51,611 nt of DNA from contig CM035306.1 of the NCBI GenBank assembly GCA_002900995.3, positions 4,588,584-4,640,194 of the forward strand, read 5' to 3'. A program made the position numbers and the translations under genes. The notes below the pieces were generated by a model, which did not search any database, was not told the origin of the DNA, and was given only the letters and a program-made list of their open reading frames with translations. Source of the DNA: Ganoderma boninense. Taxonomy: Eukaryota; Basidiomycota; Agaricomycetes; Polyporales; Polyporaceae. This document shows, in pieces, positions 34,481 to 45,394 of the stretch. Positions within the stretch are counted from its first letter, which is position 1; the number at the start of each line of letters is the position of its first letter.

Positions 34481-35126
34481 TCCCGAGCTGCAGAGGGCGT
34501 CCCGAAGGCAATGAATATTCGAAGTTCGGATATTGACTGGGCTCACCAGGGCCCGGATCATCCGGTAAACGACGCCAGGACGTTGTTCATGGCACGAGGT
34601 TGCGGCATTACGCCAGGGCATAGGAGAGGAAAGAGAGCTGAAGTTAGCGGGCGAGACGCGCCCCAGGACGGCCGACTTTCAAGCGGCAATCAACCTGCGA
34701 GAACAGACGCCAAGGGGCGCTTACGGCGAGCAGCTGCTTGGCTGCAGTCTCCTGCTTATTAGTATTGGGCATGGCATTAACGGCGGGCGACACAGTAAGT
34801 AGTATACTACTAGATCGGCCGAGTGTCATGATTCCATTTCCAACTGGATTCGCGGACATCTTAAGTACATATCGTGTATCGTGTGTCGCGTCCTGTCGTG
34901 TATCGTGTCGTGTATCATGCAGCGTCGTATCGTACAGAGAACAAGACGTTTACTTCAATTACTTGTACATGGGCGTTCTCGCGACTTCGGCTATGCACCA
35001 AGCGTCCAGCTTCCAAGCGCAGGCTTCGCAACAGACGTGACGTTTTCAGTTGCGCCAGACCCTACAAAGACGCCATCAGAAGTCAGGCGCAAACAACTTA
35101 AGGAAAGACGGATCCGCGGCGAGCAC
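34370..35126. other. Intergenic, degenerate tgtatcgtgtcg tandem repeats
   Basis: No gene is seen. Between about 34865 and 34935 there are irregular repeats of a cgtgtatcgtgt-like unit. The 3' end of the DM9 gene borders this stretch on the right. Confidence 0.5.
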
Positions 35127-36217
35127 TCACAAGATGTCGTACTTCTTGACGAAACACACCTCCCCGCCATACAACACATTCGCACCGCGCTGCACGGCCA
35201 CAAATCACAATCAAAATGAGCATCCACAACCGCCAGCGCAAGGTCACTCAGACTCACCAGACGGGCCCCCGTCTCCCCCGGCACAGCGACGCCATGCACG
35301 AGCGCAAGCGCATGGAACAGCCTCTCGCCGTCCGCCTCGTGCCCGCCCTCGACCGGGCGGCGCCCGTGCGGCACCTTCCCGCGCTGCGCAGGCACCCACT
35401 CCATCGTGTCCGGGTCGTACGGCAGGAGGTCGTACGGGCCCCTATGCGCGCGCTCCGCGCCCTCCCACGCGACGCGCGCGGGCGGCTGCAGCGTCGGCAC
35501 GACCTTGCACGGGCGCACCGCGCCCTCGAGCGCCGCGCTCCCGACGAACACGGGCGTGCGCCCGTCCGCGTCGACCGCCACGGGCGGGCCCGCGCGCTGC
35601 ATCGGGAACGGCGTCGTGTCGCTGAGCGGGATGCGCGTGCCCGACGCCGGGGGCGCCCCGGGCGCCGCCGCCACGCCGTACCCGGGCTCCTGCGGGGCGC
35701 CTTGGGTGGTGGGGGCGACCGCTGCCTGTTCGTGCGCGTGCGGAGCGTGTTTCTTCTGCTTCTGTTTCTTCTTCTTCTCTTTCTCCTTCTCTTTCTCCTT
35801 CTTCTCCTCGTTGTCGGAGGAGGACGAGGACGAGGACGAGCTTGAAGCGCCTTGCGGAGCGTCGTGGGTGGCCTTGGATCCGTGGCCGTGCTTTTTCTTC
35901 TCCTTCTCCTGCTTCTTCTCCTTCTTCTCCTTCTCTTTCACCTCCTCGTCGGAAGACGACGACGACGACGAGCTGGAGGAGCTTTGTGAAGCGCCTTGGG
36001 CAGGTGCGGAGACCGCTGCAGGTCCGTGGCCGTGCTTCTTCTTCGTCGTCTTCTTCTCCTCCTCGGACGACGATGACGACGAGGAGCTGGAGGAGCGGCT
36101 CTCGGCGGCCTGGACGGGTGCGGGGACCGCCGTGTGTGCGTGAGCGTGCTTCTCGCGTGCCTCGGAGGAAGACGACGACGAGCTCGACGAGTGGCTGCGG
36201 CGCCGGTGGTGGCCCAT
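35127..36217 (-). CDS. DM9/DUF3421 repeat protein with poly-Ser/Lys/His N-terminus
   Basis: Two exons, 36217-35258 and 35189-35127, with a 68-bp GT-AG intron; about 340 residues. The start at 36217 reads MGHHRRRSHSSSS. Residues 1-180 are low-complexity and modular: four rounds of a Ser run (9-11 residues), an acidic/Lys-rich run and a His-containing spacer such as KKHGHGPAAVSAPAQGAS. Residues from about 200 to the end form DM9 repeats: DGRTPVFVGSAALEGAVRPC, YDLLPYDPDTMEWVPAQRGK, VPHGRRPVEGGHEADGERLF and, across the intron, RGANVLYGGEVCFVKKYDIL. DM9 domains occur in secreted or cytosolic lectin-like proteins of animals and in many basidiomycete proteins of unknown role. No signal peptide is visible. 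The Ser/Glu runs could be phosphorylation targets (inference). The final exon depends on the splice; without it the DM9 repeat is cut short. Confidence 0.88.
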
Positions 36218-38327
36218 TCTGCTCTCTTGGGTGGAAGGGGAGGGGCTCCTTGTGTGCGTGTGCGTGTGTGTGTGTGTGGAGGTGAGGCGGGAGTCGAGGC
36301 GAGGCGGACGACGACTGCAATACGGTACCGTAGCTTAATATGCCGGAGGCGCCACCCGCTCCCCGTCCGGGTGCTGGAGCATCCCTCGGCGGGTGACGAA
36401 GCGACTACGTCGTCCACGCGTCAACCCGTCCTGACCACTGACCACTGACCACTGCTGACCTCTGAGCTTTCGGCCTAGGGAGACTTCCAAGTCGTCGCGC
36501 GGGCCCCGGCGCCCCTGTCTTGCAGGTGCAACGCCTCCTCCTCGGGACTCCTCCCCGCGCCGGGGGTCGGCATGACCCTGCCAATACATCATCGCGGGAC
36601 CCGGGGCTCAGGCTTGCCACGCCGGCTGGCCTGGATTGGACGAGCCCAAAGCCCCAAGTGCGCTGTTACGGTCCTTCCTGCATTTCTGTGGTTGCGCTGG
36701 TGCACGATCGGTGCGTGCAGGTCAACCCCGAAGTCGAGCTCGAGCCTGGAGCTTGACAGACGTACGTACGATACACATGGGAGTGCACGCGCTGGGCTGA
36801 CTCTGACCACGCCCCCTCCCTCGGACTGCAAACATCTGCAGCGAGAGGCTCGACGGAGACGGTGTGGCATGTCGTAACTCGTTAGCGTTGTGGAGCTGCT
36901 GAGAGGGGCGCCGACGGCACACGGGTGGGCACATGCCCCACTGTGGTGATCCCGAGGCGGGAAGGAAGCTGCTCATGACGCAGATGGACATCAGTGGGTA
37001 AGCGCGGTACTCTCGAACGTTGGCCAACACTTTCACGCCAGGGAGCATTGGTGAGGCACCTGTAGTGGAAGCACTGCAGAATGCAGGATGCGGGAATGCC
37101 TATGATGCTGTCAGCTAGGATTCTACCCCGCGAAGATCTGCGTCACCAAAAATTAAGCTCGAGAGTGAAAATTGGAGGATGAGGATAGTGACACGTTGGT
37201 GTCAAGGTTCCGAATGCCATGAAAGATAGAGGGATTTGGCGAGAAGGTCCTAGCTATTTCAACGCAAATTAGTTCAAGATACGTTTAAAAATGGCATATA
37301 ACATACTTTGTGAGAACAACCTGTTGTCTGAGGGCCATGACGGATGAGGGAATGGCGCAAGTTGATTCTTGACGTCGTACTGGCCAAGGGCCAAGGCCAC
37401 GTTGCAGGCGCTAGATTAGACGCCCCATTACTATTGCCGGGTTGCTCGATCGGACGTCCGCCTTTACCTGCTTTACCTGCAACCACGATAACCTAGCGAC
37501 TGGATATCCATCAAGTCTTCCCCCCCCCCTACTTCACTTCAGAGGTTGGGATGAGCTCCACCTCGTGCATTAAATTCTGAGAAGCTGCTTATCCCTTCAG
37601 TTTGTGGCGCAGAATAGAAGTTCTTGGCGGTTCAACGAGTCGGAAGATGCATGGAGTGAGGATCGAGAATGGATGACTCCCCGTACGTTGTGGCTTTTGG
37701 TCCGTCCGGTGCAATCCTTCAAGCCGCCACAAGTACTGTTAGTTAGATGGGAGGACGCGCCGCACAGTGGACGGCCCTGTGTGAGCACATTGGTGGCTGC
37801 GCGCCTCTGTCAGTAAATTCCTTCCAGTCCTCGTTCGTTTATTCTCCTTGAATGACACACAACCCGTCCCCTCCTATCAGTTCATTGTTGTAGACTCCAT
37901 GTGCCAGCGGTTGGAGTACTGGCATCCTTGGGCGGCTGGATAGTAATCGCGATAGGCACTCAAAATACAGCGGGCTACTAGTCCAGTGAGCTCTGTTTCA
38001 GTGCCGGTACAGTTTTAAAATCCGTCTAATCTGTCCATTCTACCACCAGATCAAAAAAAATAAGCACAATTGTGCGAGAACCTACTGACTTCCATGACCT
38101 GGATTGTCCGATCCTCGCCACCCCCTTGCCGCGCATAATCTCACCAGCGAGTGGCAGACGGATGCTACGAAAGGCAATTTGTATGCACCACATTAAGCGC
38201 ACAAAGTATAGATCCTCAGAGGATTTCAACCATCGAGGGGGACAGAAAAAAGGTCTTAAGCTTGCTGTATGGCTGACCAGCTCTACCACTCCACCCACCA
38301 GCCCTTCCCGGTTCTCTTCCGTCCGAC
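36218..38327. other. Intergenic, nothing recognised except a short tandem repeat
   Basis: A GT microsatellite (36254-36274) sits just upstream of the DM9 gene. A (ctgacca)-type tandem, three units plus remnants, lies at 36431-36460. No exon series or motif was found in the remaining 1.9 kb. Confidence 0.5.
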
Positions 38328-40012
38328 ATGACAATGGTTCTGTTTCATAACTCAACACATATCTCTAATCTCACTGGGGTAGACGTCAACACCCCTGCAC
38401 TCAGTATCATACTCGACTCGGCCATCAGTGCCGAAGATTCCATCATCGAGGTATTTCTTTCGGGTCTATTCTTCGGTGAGTCCCATCTGCCTGACCGTCG
38501 TCTAACTATTCTCACCAGAGTGTGTCAGGATTGTTGACGATCCTATCGCTCACCGCAATATTCTTTCTCGTGCAAGTAACAGGTGTTCTCCTTCCTTGTT
38601 TGACACCTATGCTCATGTCATGTCCGCGGACAGCCACCAGGAATCACTCACGCGGACAAATACCAGGGTGCTCGTTCTCGGCACTGTTCTCTTGTACATA
38701 TCTACGGGGACATACCTCGCCGCGCTCATGTGGAACCGGTCGCAAGTGAACAGCCTCGCTCTCGGAGCGGCGAACGGCCTGTTCTCCGGCTCATATCCCG
38801 ACCGCCAAAAGATCGCAGCATTTCGAGACGCGGTGTGGAAACAGTCCTGGATGACGGCGATCACGCTCGTGTGCAACGTACGTGCCTCATCCGACTTGAG
38901 TAGTACCGGTGACCCACACATCCGACCTCTCCTCTCCCCCGAAGTGCGTCATCGGGGACGCAATAGTGTGGTGGCGCGCATGCATCATATGGCGGAACAA
39001 AGCCGTCTATGTCATCGGACCACTCCCCGTCACTCTCACCGTCGGTATGTCCCCCTCGACCCCACTGGTCCATCACCTCCCCCTCAGGCTCGTCGCGCGC
39101 GCCAGCTGACTCCCCCACCGTTTTCGGCATCGTGGGGTACCGCGAGCCCAGGGTCGTCCTAACGACTAGAGTTACCCTTTTTGTCACAAACAACGCATTC
39201 ATCAAGGCCGCCGCCGCCGTGTCCTTCGCTACCAATGCGCTCGCAACAGCGCTCATTGCGTACAAGATGTGGTGAGCACCTTGGCAGCTCGCCCAGGCGA
39301 AAGCATCGATGCTGACATCCGTTCGTCGGCATGCCTCTGAATCGGACTTAGGAGGCATCGGCGGCTGGTGAACAAACACTTTTCTGCGTCCGGGGTCAAG
39401 TCGGGGGTGCTGAAAGCCCTCGCCCTGCTGGTAGAGTGCGGCAGCATCTACTGTGCGCTCTTGGTCAGTCCGAGTCTCTCTCGCTCCGGATGTTTTCTGC
39501 CCCAGTTCGCTGAAATCGAGCATGGCATAGATATTTGTGATGGTGCATGAAGAGGACCCGAAGATGTCCAGAGGAGGCCCCGGAATGGTATTCACCAGAA
39601 TAGTCGAGTGCTTTATCTACGGATGCCTCACGCCGCTCGTGGTCAGCACGCTGTGCCATCTTGCTTCAGATTTCCGGTTCTGACAACCATGATCCCCTTT
39701 CCCTAGGCTATCTACCCCACCATCATCATCGTGATTGTCGCACTGAAGCGGTCGCCCATCGAAGCGAGTATGTTGTCCCAAGTCTATCGACCTTGTACAC
39801 GTCCCGTCGACGACTCGAAAGCGAGGAGGAGCACGCCGGTCGTCTTTCACTTCTTGACAACACCGCGCTTCCCCGGAGGAGACATAGAGAATAGAGTGGT
39901 CGAAGGCACCTGCCCTAGTGTCAACGATCAGCAGAGCATACACTCGGACTCGTGGAGGTCGTTCGACTCGATGAGCGAGAGGACCTCCAAGGCTGTCGAG
40001 AACCTCGTTTAG
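38328..40012 (+). CDS. Multi-pass (about seven-helix) membrane protein of an agaricomycete family
   Basis: Function unknown. The start at 38328 (MTMVLFHNSTHISNLTG) leaves a short N-terminus with two N-glycosylation sequons, probably outside the cell. Helical stretches follow: IIEVFLSGLFF with SGLLTILSLTAIFFLV, RVLVLGTVLLYISTGTYLAA, CVIGDAIVWWRACIIWR with VIGPLPVTLTV, AAAAVSFATNALATALIAY, VLKALALLVECGSIYCALL, and CFIYGCLTPLV with AIYPTIIIVIVALKRSP. A hydrophilic tail of about 75 residues ends at 40012. The gene has about seven introns. The one after LTAIFFLV appears to use a GC donor (gcaagt at 38573) where the paralogue has GT. All exons can be joined in one frame, so unlike the copy at 21780-23598 this one looks intact. 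The DAIVWWR-type loop recurs in large uncharacterised fungal families; GPCR-like topology is only a suggestion. Confidence 0.8.
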
Positions 40013-42125
40013 TATCGCGAGTAGAAGTCTTCAGAGCTCATATAACTTTCCAGTCATCCATGGTGTCCACTGTAGACAATCTCGGAATTGTACCCGCATT
40101 TGAAGCACTCGGATTCTCCTTCAAGTTTAGTCTAGTTTCCCCCCACATATATGCATCCTTCAATCATGCCAGGTCTGGTAGGCGTCTCTGAGACAAATCC
40201 ATTCATTCGCAAGTGAGCCCGCCTATGCCTATTCTATTTGGTTTGGACTCCACCGGTACGTCCCCCTCATCCTCTCAACTATAGTATAATCCAAGGCCCA
40301 AGAGACTGACTCACCGAGCAGTGCGGTAGCTTGCGTCCTGCAAGCTACAGTATGGCGGCGAGGAATCGGCGTGATCGTGCCAGTGGTCGACAGTGCCTCG
40401 ACCCCTTCCAGCTCAGGCTCAGCCAGCCTGCCTTTGAGAAGATCGCCACACCCTCATCGTGATGCCTGTGTGTGCTCGCCGTCCCAGCTCTTTCCAGAAC
40501 ACCGGAAACATTCTGGTGCAGCTCACCGCTGTCCTCCGAGCTAGGCCGGCCACTGGCGATTCATATTCAAGCAGCCGCAAATTGCAATTGAGGACTCGGA
40601 GACCTAAAGAACACCCCTGGTTAGCATACTTTTCGCTGTACTCCCATGCGGGCGCCGGGGATGGGGAGTCCCGGTTCCCCCGGATAGCTCAGGACATGGA
40701 TCATGGACGCTCTGGATTCGGGTGCGAGCAAAGGCCGAGGGGGAGGGTTCTCCGACGATGTCGCGCGCCGCGTCGGCTGGGCCGGATTAGTTGCCGAGTC
40801 TGCTGTCGTCTACTCGGGCGACGTCGACCGCGACAACCTAGCGAGAGCCCAGCGGCGAGGCTCTGAGAAGGCCGAACAAATCAGAGTGCAACGTGAGCTG
40901 TGCACATGTCAGATCCAAGCCTCCCCTTCGATCTCTCGCCGCCAAATATTGTAAATATAACGTCACAGCCCGTCTTCCTCGGTACCCGGCGGCGTGGTGG
41001 TATCTAGCGACAGGCACGATCTCGCGAGCAACGCTGTATCCAAAATACTAACCAATACCTCGTTTCTCCCGACGGTAAATGACATCCCCAGATGGATCGA
41101 CGTCTGCCGGTGCTCCTGATCTCCGCTCAGTCCGAGATCTGTCCTTTTCGGGCCCCCAGACAGAACAACGCCACCCCACCAATTGGGGACCGAGGCCTGA
41201 GGAGGCGGCGGTGTTGCGGCCCCGTGGGCACCAGATCGAACAGACCGTGGAGTGGCCGAGCGTATCTTCGTCCAGATTCGAAGCCCGTGCGGGATCTGAC
41301 CCAAAGCCGGCCGACGAGCTCGTTGCAGTCTCCGAGTCCGTCCGACTCGGAGTCTGGGGTCGAGGTCTTTCTGAACTGTTGTCGCAAACAGCGGTGTTCG
41401 TTGCCTCGTTTTAGTCGGACGCCTTCAGGAGTACGACCCCCAGAGCAGCACAATATAAATATCGGCGATCGCCCACAAAACGACCTGACAACATGCCAGG
41501 CATGTGGCCCCGGAGATATTGGTCAAAATGGGTGTGGTACCGTAAACCTTTGTCGTGCATTTGGTATAGAATCTTCTGGGGACAGACCGCCGCCCGAGAA
41601 GAGCGGAAGAGCTGACTGGGAAACTGGGCGACCTGTCAGATCCGACGCCACACACCAACGACGCAGGAAAGAGGACGAACTTGGCGAGAAGCTCGGAGCC
41701 GCGCCGAGCCACTCGGCTTGCCCAAACCCCCGGTCTTTTCCAGTCGATCCTCGCCCGCTCACCCTCACCGGCCACCTTCTGCTGCTCCCTGCCAGTGCCC
41801 ACGTCCATGGTCTCGGTGCGCGATGCGCCAGTCGCTCTCTTCCCGCTTACCGCTGAGTCCAAGGTACCTGGTCTCCTCGAACCTTGCGGGTATGATGAAT
41901 GATGATTCCCCCTGGACCTGGCATGCAGTGTCTGCGTGCGTGGTGCGTCGACGTTCAAACGTTCAATGCCCGCCCTGATAGCCAAAGCAAAGTCCACCCG
42001 CATCATAGATCCCCAAGCAAACATCCCTCTCTTTGTCCTCCCGCTGTTTTCGGTACACACACGCCCGGGCCTCCGAGTCCTTCATCGCTGGCTTTCTCCG
42101 ACGCCCGACGCTCAGCGCTCAGCGC
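40013..42125. other. Non-coding part of the left inverted arm and its outer flank
   Basis: From about 40850 rightward this DNA mirrors 48674-50020. Open frames occur on both strands and are partly shared with the other arm, but indels shift them relative to each other, so I do not call a gene. It includes a hairpin at 41330-41352. Confidence 0.5.
41330..41352. repeat. Small hairpin, conserved in both arms
   Basis: ctccgagtc, five bases, gactcggag: a perfect 9-bp stem. The counterpart at 49484-49512 has a 12-bp stem and the same loop length. It may be an RNA or DNA hairpin; no function is evident. Confidence 0.75.
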
Positions 42126-43186
42126 TCACAGCTTGGCGCGTTCCGGCGTCGGCGTGGGGAGCTTCGGCGCCATCTTGTTGTGCACGCCCGACACGCACAG
42201 GCGGCGGTGCGTCACGTCCCAGATCTGGAACGGCGGGCGGACATGGTCAGCGGGTCCGATAAACACGGAGCAGTGCAAGTGACAAGTGCAGTGCACCACT
42301 CACCTCGATCCGGGAGGCGACCGTCCGCGCGCCGAAGGACATCGTCGTGCTGACTACGTGCAGCTTTGCTCCTCTAAGTTGAGTTGCGAGCATCAGTATT
42401 CAGACGTATACATATATGCGGGGTGGCGTGGAGCGTGTCGGCGACGATCGTCACAGGGAGAACGCCGCTGCCTTCCGAGAATCTCGGACAAGATGGATGG
42501 AACTGGGGATGTGAAGGGGATGGGTGCGGGAATAGGGAAAAAGGAAGGGCTCACAGAGGCGCAGGCGCGTGGTACGTCGCGGTGATCGTCTGCGAGACGA
42601 AGTCGGACGGCTTGCCCTGCACCATCGCGAGGAACGCCAGCCCGACGGACGAGCACCTGTCGAATGTATGAAAACCCACCTACTACGCGAGTTAACAGAT
42701 GAAGACATGTGCTTACACATCGACGAGGAACGCCGTGCACCCGCCGTGCAGTGTATGTTGCCGGTTCGTCATATCTGTGGGAGATACGGGCTCGGCGTCA
42801 GCCACGATCAAGGGCGCGCCTCGTCGCCAGTCGTGTCGAGGCGGAGAGGGAAAGATCCCGCCAACCCGGACATGAGAGAGAGGCATAACGTTAACTGTGC
42901 GTGCGTACTGACCTTGCGCGACAGTGACCTCGTACACGACTCGCGACTGCATCTTGGCGTCCTCGGCGCGCCGGAACACCGCAGCCTCCCTGAGCGCGAG
43001 CCGCGCGCCCGTCGTCCGCGCGAAGTCGACGCCTTTAAGGTGGAAGTCGCTGAACTCGACGATCTGCGACTGGATTGCAGGAGAGACGTCGCCCTGGAAA
43101 CGCACCGAGCTCGGTTTAGTCGGCGAGTAGGCGGAGGAGGGGGGCGCTGGGGGGAGGGGGGCGTAGCTCGGGATGATGAGAGACAT
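42126..43186 (-). CDS. Hotdog-fold thioesterase, PaaI/THEM2-like (copy 3, left arm)
   Basis: Predicted acyl-CoA-type thioesterase, about 200 residues. Minus-strand exons: 43186-42911, 42774-42717, 42656-42555, 42373-42304 and 42224-42126, all GT-AG. The N-terminus MSLIIPSYAPLPPAPPSSAY is Pro/Ser-rich, then FQGDVSPAIQSQIVEF. The active-site block is MTNRQHTLHGGCTAFLVDV (Asn, HGG, Asp), followed by CSSVGLAFLAMVQGKPSDFV, SQTITATYHAPAPL, VVSTTMSFGARTVASRIE and WDVTHRRLCVSGVHNKMAP, with a Pro-rich tail. The start at 43186 is supported by a TATA-like box 80 bp upstream and by conservation of the same ATG in the right arm. This is the intact member of the arm pair; the right-arm copy has a 1-bp deletion shortly after the start. 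Confidence 0.88.
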
Positions 43187-43265
43187 GGGAGATCTTGAGG
43201 TCGTCGAAGAGGTGAAGGAGGCGGGTGATTGGATGATGTGAGGGGGAGGGGGCGACGTGACGCGT

Positions 43266-43272
43266 TATATAT
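43266..43272 (-). promoter_or_regulatory. TATA-like box of thioesterase copy 3
   Basis: atataa-type sequence on the minus strand, about 80 bp before the ATG at 43186. It sits in the best conserved non-coding block of the two arms and has a counterpart at 47601. Confidence 0.5.
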
Positions 43273-43830
43273 GCGCACGGACGGGGTGCGACCGGTCAAT
43301 GGAGATACTGTGGCCAACGTTCGAGGCGAACCAAGGCGAGTCCTTGAGAAACGCTGCCCCCCGGTGGGGCGGAGACCGGGCGCGTGGCAAGTGCTTCAGC
43401 TGTCAAGAGAGGTCGCTGTAGAATGTCGAGAGCGCGCCGTCAGAAGCTGGCCGATGCAGCTTCTGTGGGCGACGCGGACACGACGACTCCGAGTCCGACC
43501 CAGCTTCAGGGAAAATGACACTGACGCGAAGGATGCCTCGGAGGCGCTGAGGCCACGGCGCTCAGAGGGGTTGAGGGAAATACATACTACAAACAAACCC
43601 ACAAGCAGCCACATACAAGCGGCGATAGGTGGGAAATGATCGCTGGGTTCGTGGTCGGGAGGAGAAGAGTGGCTCGAGGCGGTGACACCAACAGCTTTGT
43701 GGCGGCCACATGGCTGATGAAGTTGCGTATGCTACGCATACGGTTCCGACTCTCCGCCGATACTACCACGCACGACATGCAGTCGGGCCTGCGTCAAGCC
43801 AGAGCACTGGGCACTATCACCTTTTATGAC

Positions 43831-45394
43831 ATGTGTGCGCCGTCCAGGTGGTGGGCGAGGACACGATCTCCCTCGGGTGGCAGCGTGCAAAGCACATCAA
43901 CAGATCCGGAAGGTGTCGTGTCGCCCTACGGGCCCAGCGGTCTCACGCGACATACGCCCGAGCCGTAGCGAAAATAACCATGGACGTGAGAGGACGGAAG
44001 GCGGTTGGCGAAGTGGAGGGCTGAAGGGAAGGTGGAAGATTTGAAGATTTACTTACTTGAACGACTTGCGTGACCGGACTCCGGTGGACATGGACCAACA
44101 GTCTGTCTCCTTCCTTCGCAGCTGCCGAAGCAGGAGTCAGCAGATAGACGTATTACCATGTCGGTGCAGCGTATCGATTGTGCCACGGAGAGATTCGGAT
44201 ACGGAGAATGGAAGTCGGAAGTCGCAAGGGAACTTGAAGGACAAAACTGACATTTTGTAGACGAAGATCGGTGGCCGGTTTGGTGACTGAGATCCAGAAT
44301 TAGTTCCGCTCAGACCTGGCGGATTTTTGGAGGCGCCCGGATTTTCGTGCACTCGGATTTTGAGATGTGGATCGGCGCCGTCGTCACAGCCGTCTCCGGC
44401 TGCCCATTCATGAATCCAGCGCTCGCGATATTTTGTAGCGACTGTGTCCTCATCAAGCCTCTCTCTCCATTGAAATCCAAAGTTTGTGACCTACCACCGC
44501 AATGACGACTCCCAGCACATACTTAGTGCTCTTTCTTCAAATTCGTGGACTTAAACCCCGAGTTCATCGGGGGAATACCTCAGGTAAACTCGTGTAGATA
44601 TAGAACTAATTACAACGTCCGAGACAAGGTAGGCTTAGGATAGCCTGAGGCATGGGTAGACAAGGCGGACATTAATATCGTCGACGTTAACATACAGTAA
44701 GAGCCGTCATATAGTTTCAGCGCTGCGTTTCGATGGGCCTGCCGGAGACGGCTGTGACGACGGCGCCGATCCCCATCTCAAAATCCGAGTGCACGAAAAT
44801 CCGGGCGCCTCCAAAAATCCGCCAGGTCTGAGCGGTACTATTGAACACTCTGATCAACCATCTTCATCAGCATCGACGGTGTGGAGGGGGGGGGAACTCA
44901 CATTCACGTGAACCATGTCCAAGAAACGAATGACGTTATCCAGAGCGCGTTGAGAGACAGATTACAGAGGAAACAGATGACATGCGTTGCCACTCAGTGA
45001 AACAATACAGCTTGAGAACGCATGTGGAGCAGCCGGATACAAAGGGCACACCACAAGAGCCTGAGCAGCGTGGGCGTCCTCATCCAAGTGGGGGCGTCTA
45101 TTCCACGTGGGACCGAGCGTGTGGGCTTGACAGGACGAGTCTCGCCCGCCGGTAACTTTGACTCTGCTTTCTCTCCCGTCCTCCGTTGCAATGCAGCGAC
45201 GTCTTGCCTTGAAACGCAGCACCACGTCACTTTCCGGAGGATCCGGGGCCTGCGCGATATGTCATAACGAAACCTATCAGGCAGCAGTCGCTCTCAGCAG
45301 TTCTACGACGAAATCATGCCACCGCCGAACCGCTCGCCGACACACCCCTTGCGTCTTCATCCTTTCCGTTCCGTAGTCGCACACGCCTTCCTCA
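43831..45394. other. Spacer of the inverted duplication, contains a MITE
   Basis: No coding exon was found. The MITE at 44303-44838 takes up a third of it. The stretch just before 45395 is the upstream region of thioesterase copy 4. Confidence 0.5.
44303..44838. mobile_element. MITE, 536 bp, with about 100-bp terminal inverted repeats and TA flanks
   Basis: The ends 44303-44402 and 44741-44838 are near-perfect inverted repeats that begin gttccgctcagacctggcgg (left) and gtaccgctcagacctggcgg (right, read inward). Each contains three ggattt(t) motifs about 16-20 bp apart. A TA dinucleotide flanks both ends, as for Tc1/mariner-type insertions. There is no transposase frame inside, so it is non-autonomous. 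The superfamily call rests only on the TA and is weak. Confidence 0.85.

Larger units (their letters stand above)
40850..43830 (+). repeat. Left arm of a roughly 3-kb inverted duplication
   Basis: Its reverse complement matches about 47030-50020. Near the thioesterase promoter (43190-43440 against 47430-47684) I estimate about 95% identity by eye; identity falls toward both ends. The arm holds thioesterase copy 3, its promoter and about 1.3 kb of downstream DNA. Boundaries are good to about 100 bp. Confidence 0.88.

Noticed and set aside
35216..36143. Plus-strand frames opposite the DM9 gene (poly-Phe, poly-Arg)
   Set aside because: Antisense shadows of the Ser/Lys/Glu repeats; the minus-strand gene has the intron and DM9 domain.
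36431..36460. Short ctgacca tandem repeats as a CRISPR or satellite
   Set aside because: Three 7-bp units without spacers; a plain microsatellite.
41092..41856. Plus-strand frame of 254 codons, with similar peptides in a minus-strand frame at 49286-50026
   Set aside because: The two frames share blocks only because the DNA arms are homologous; indels shift them relative to each other and no family motif is seen.
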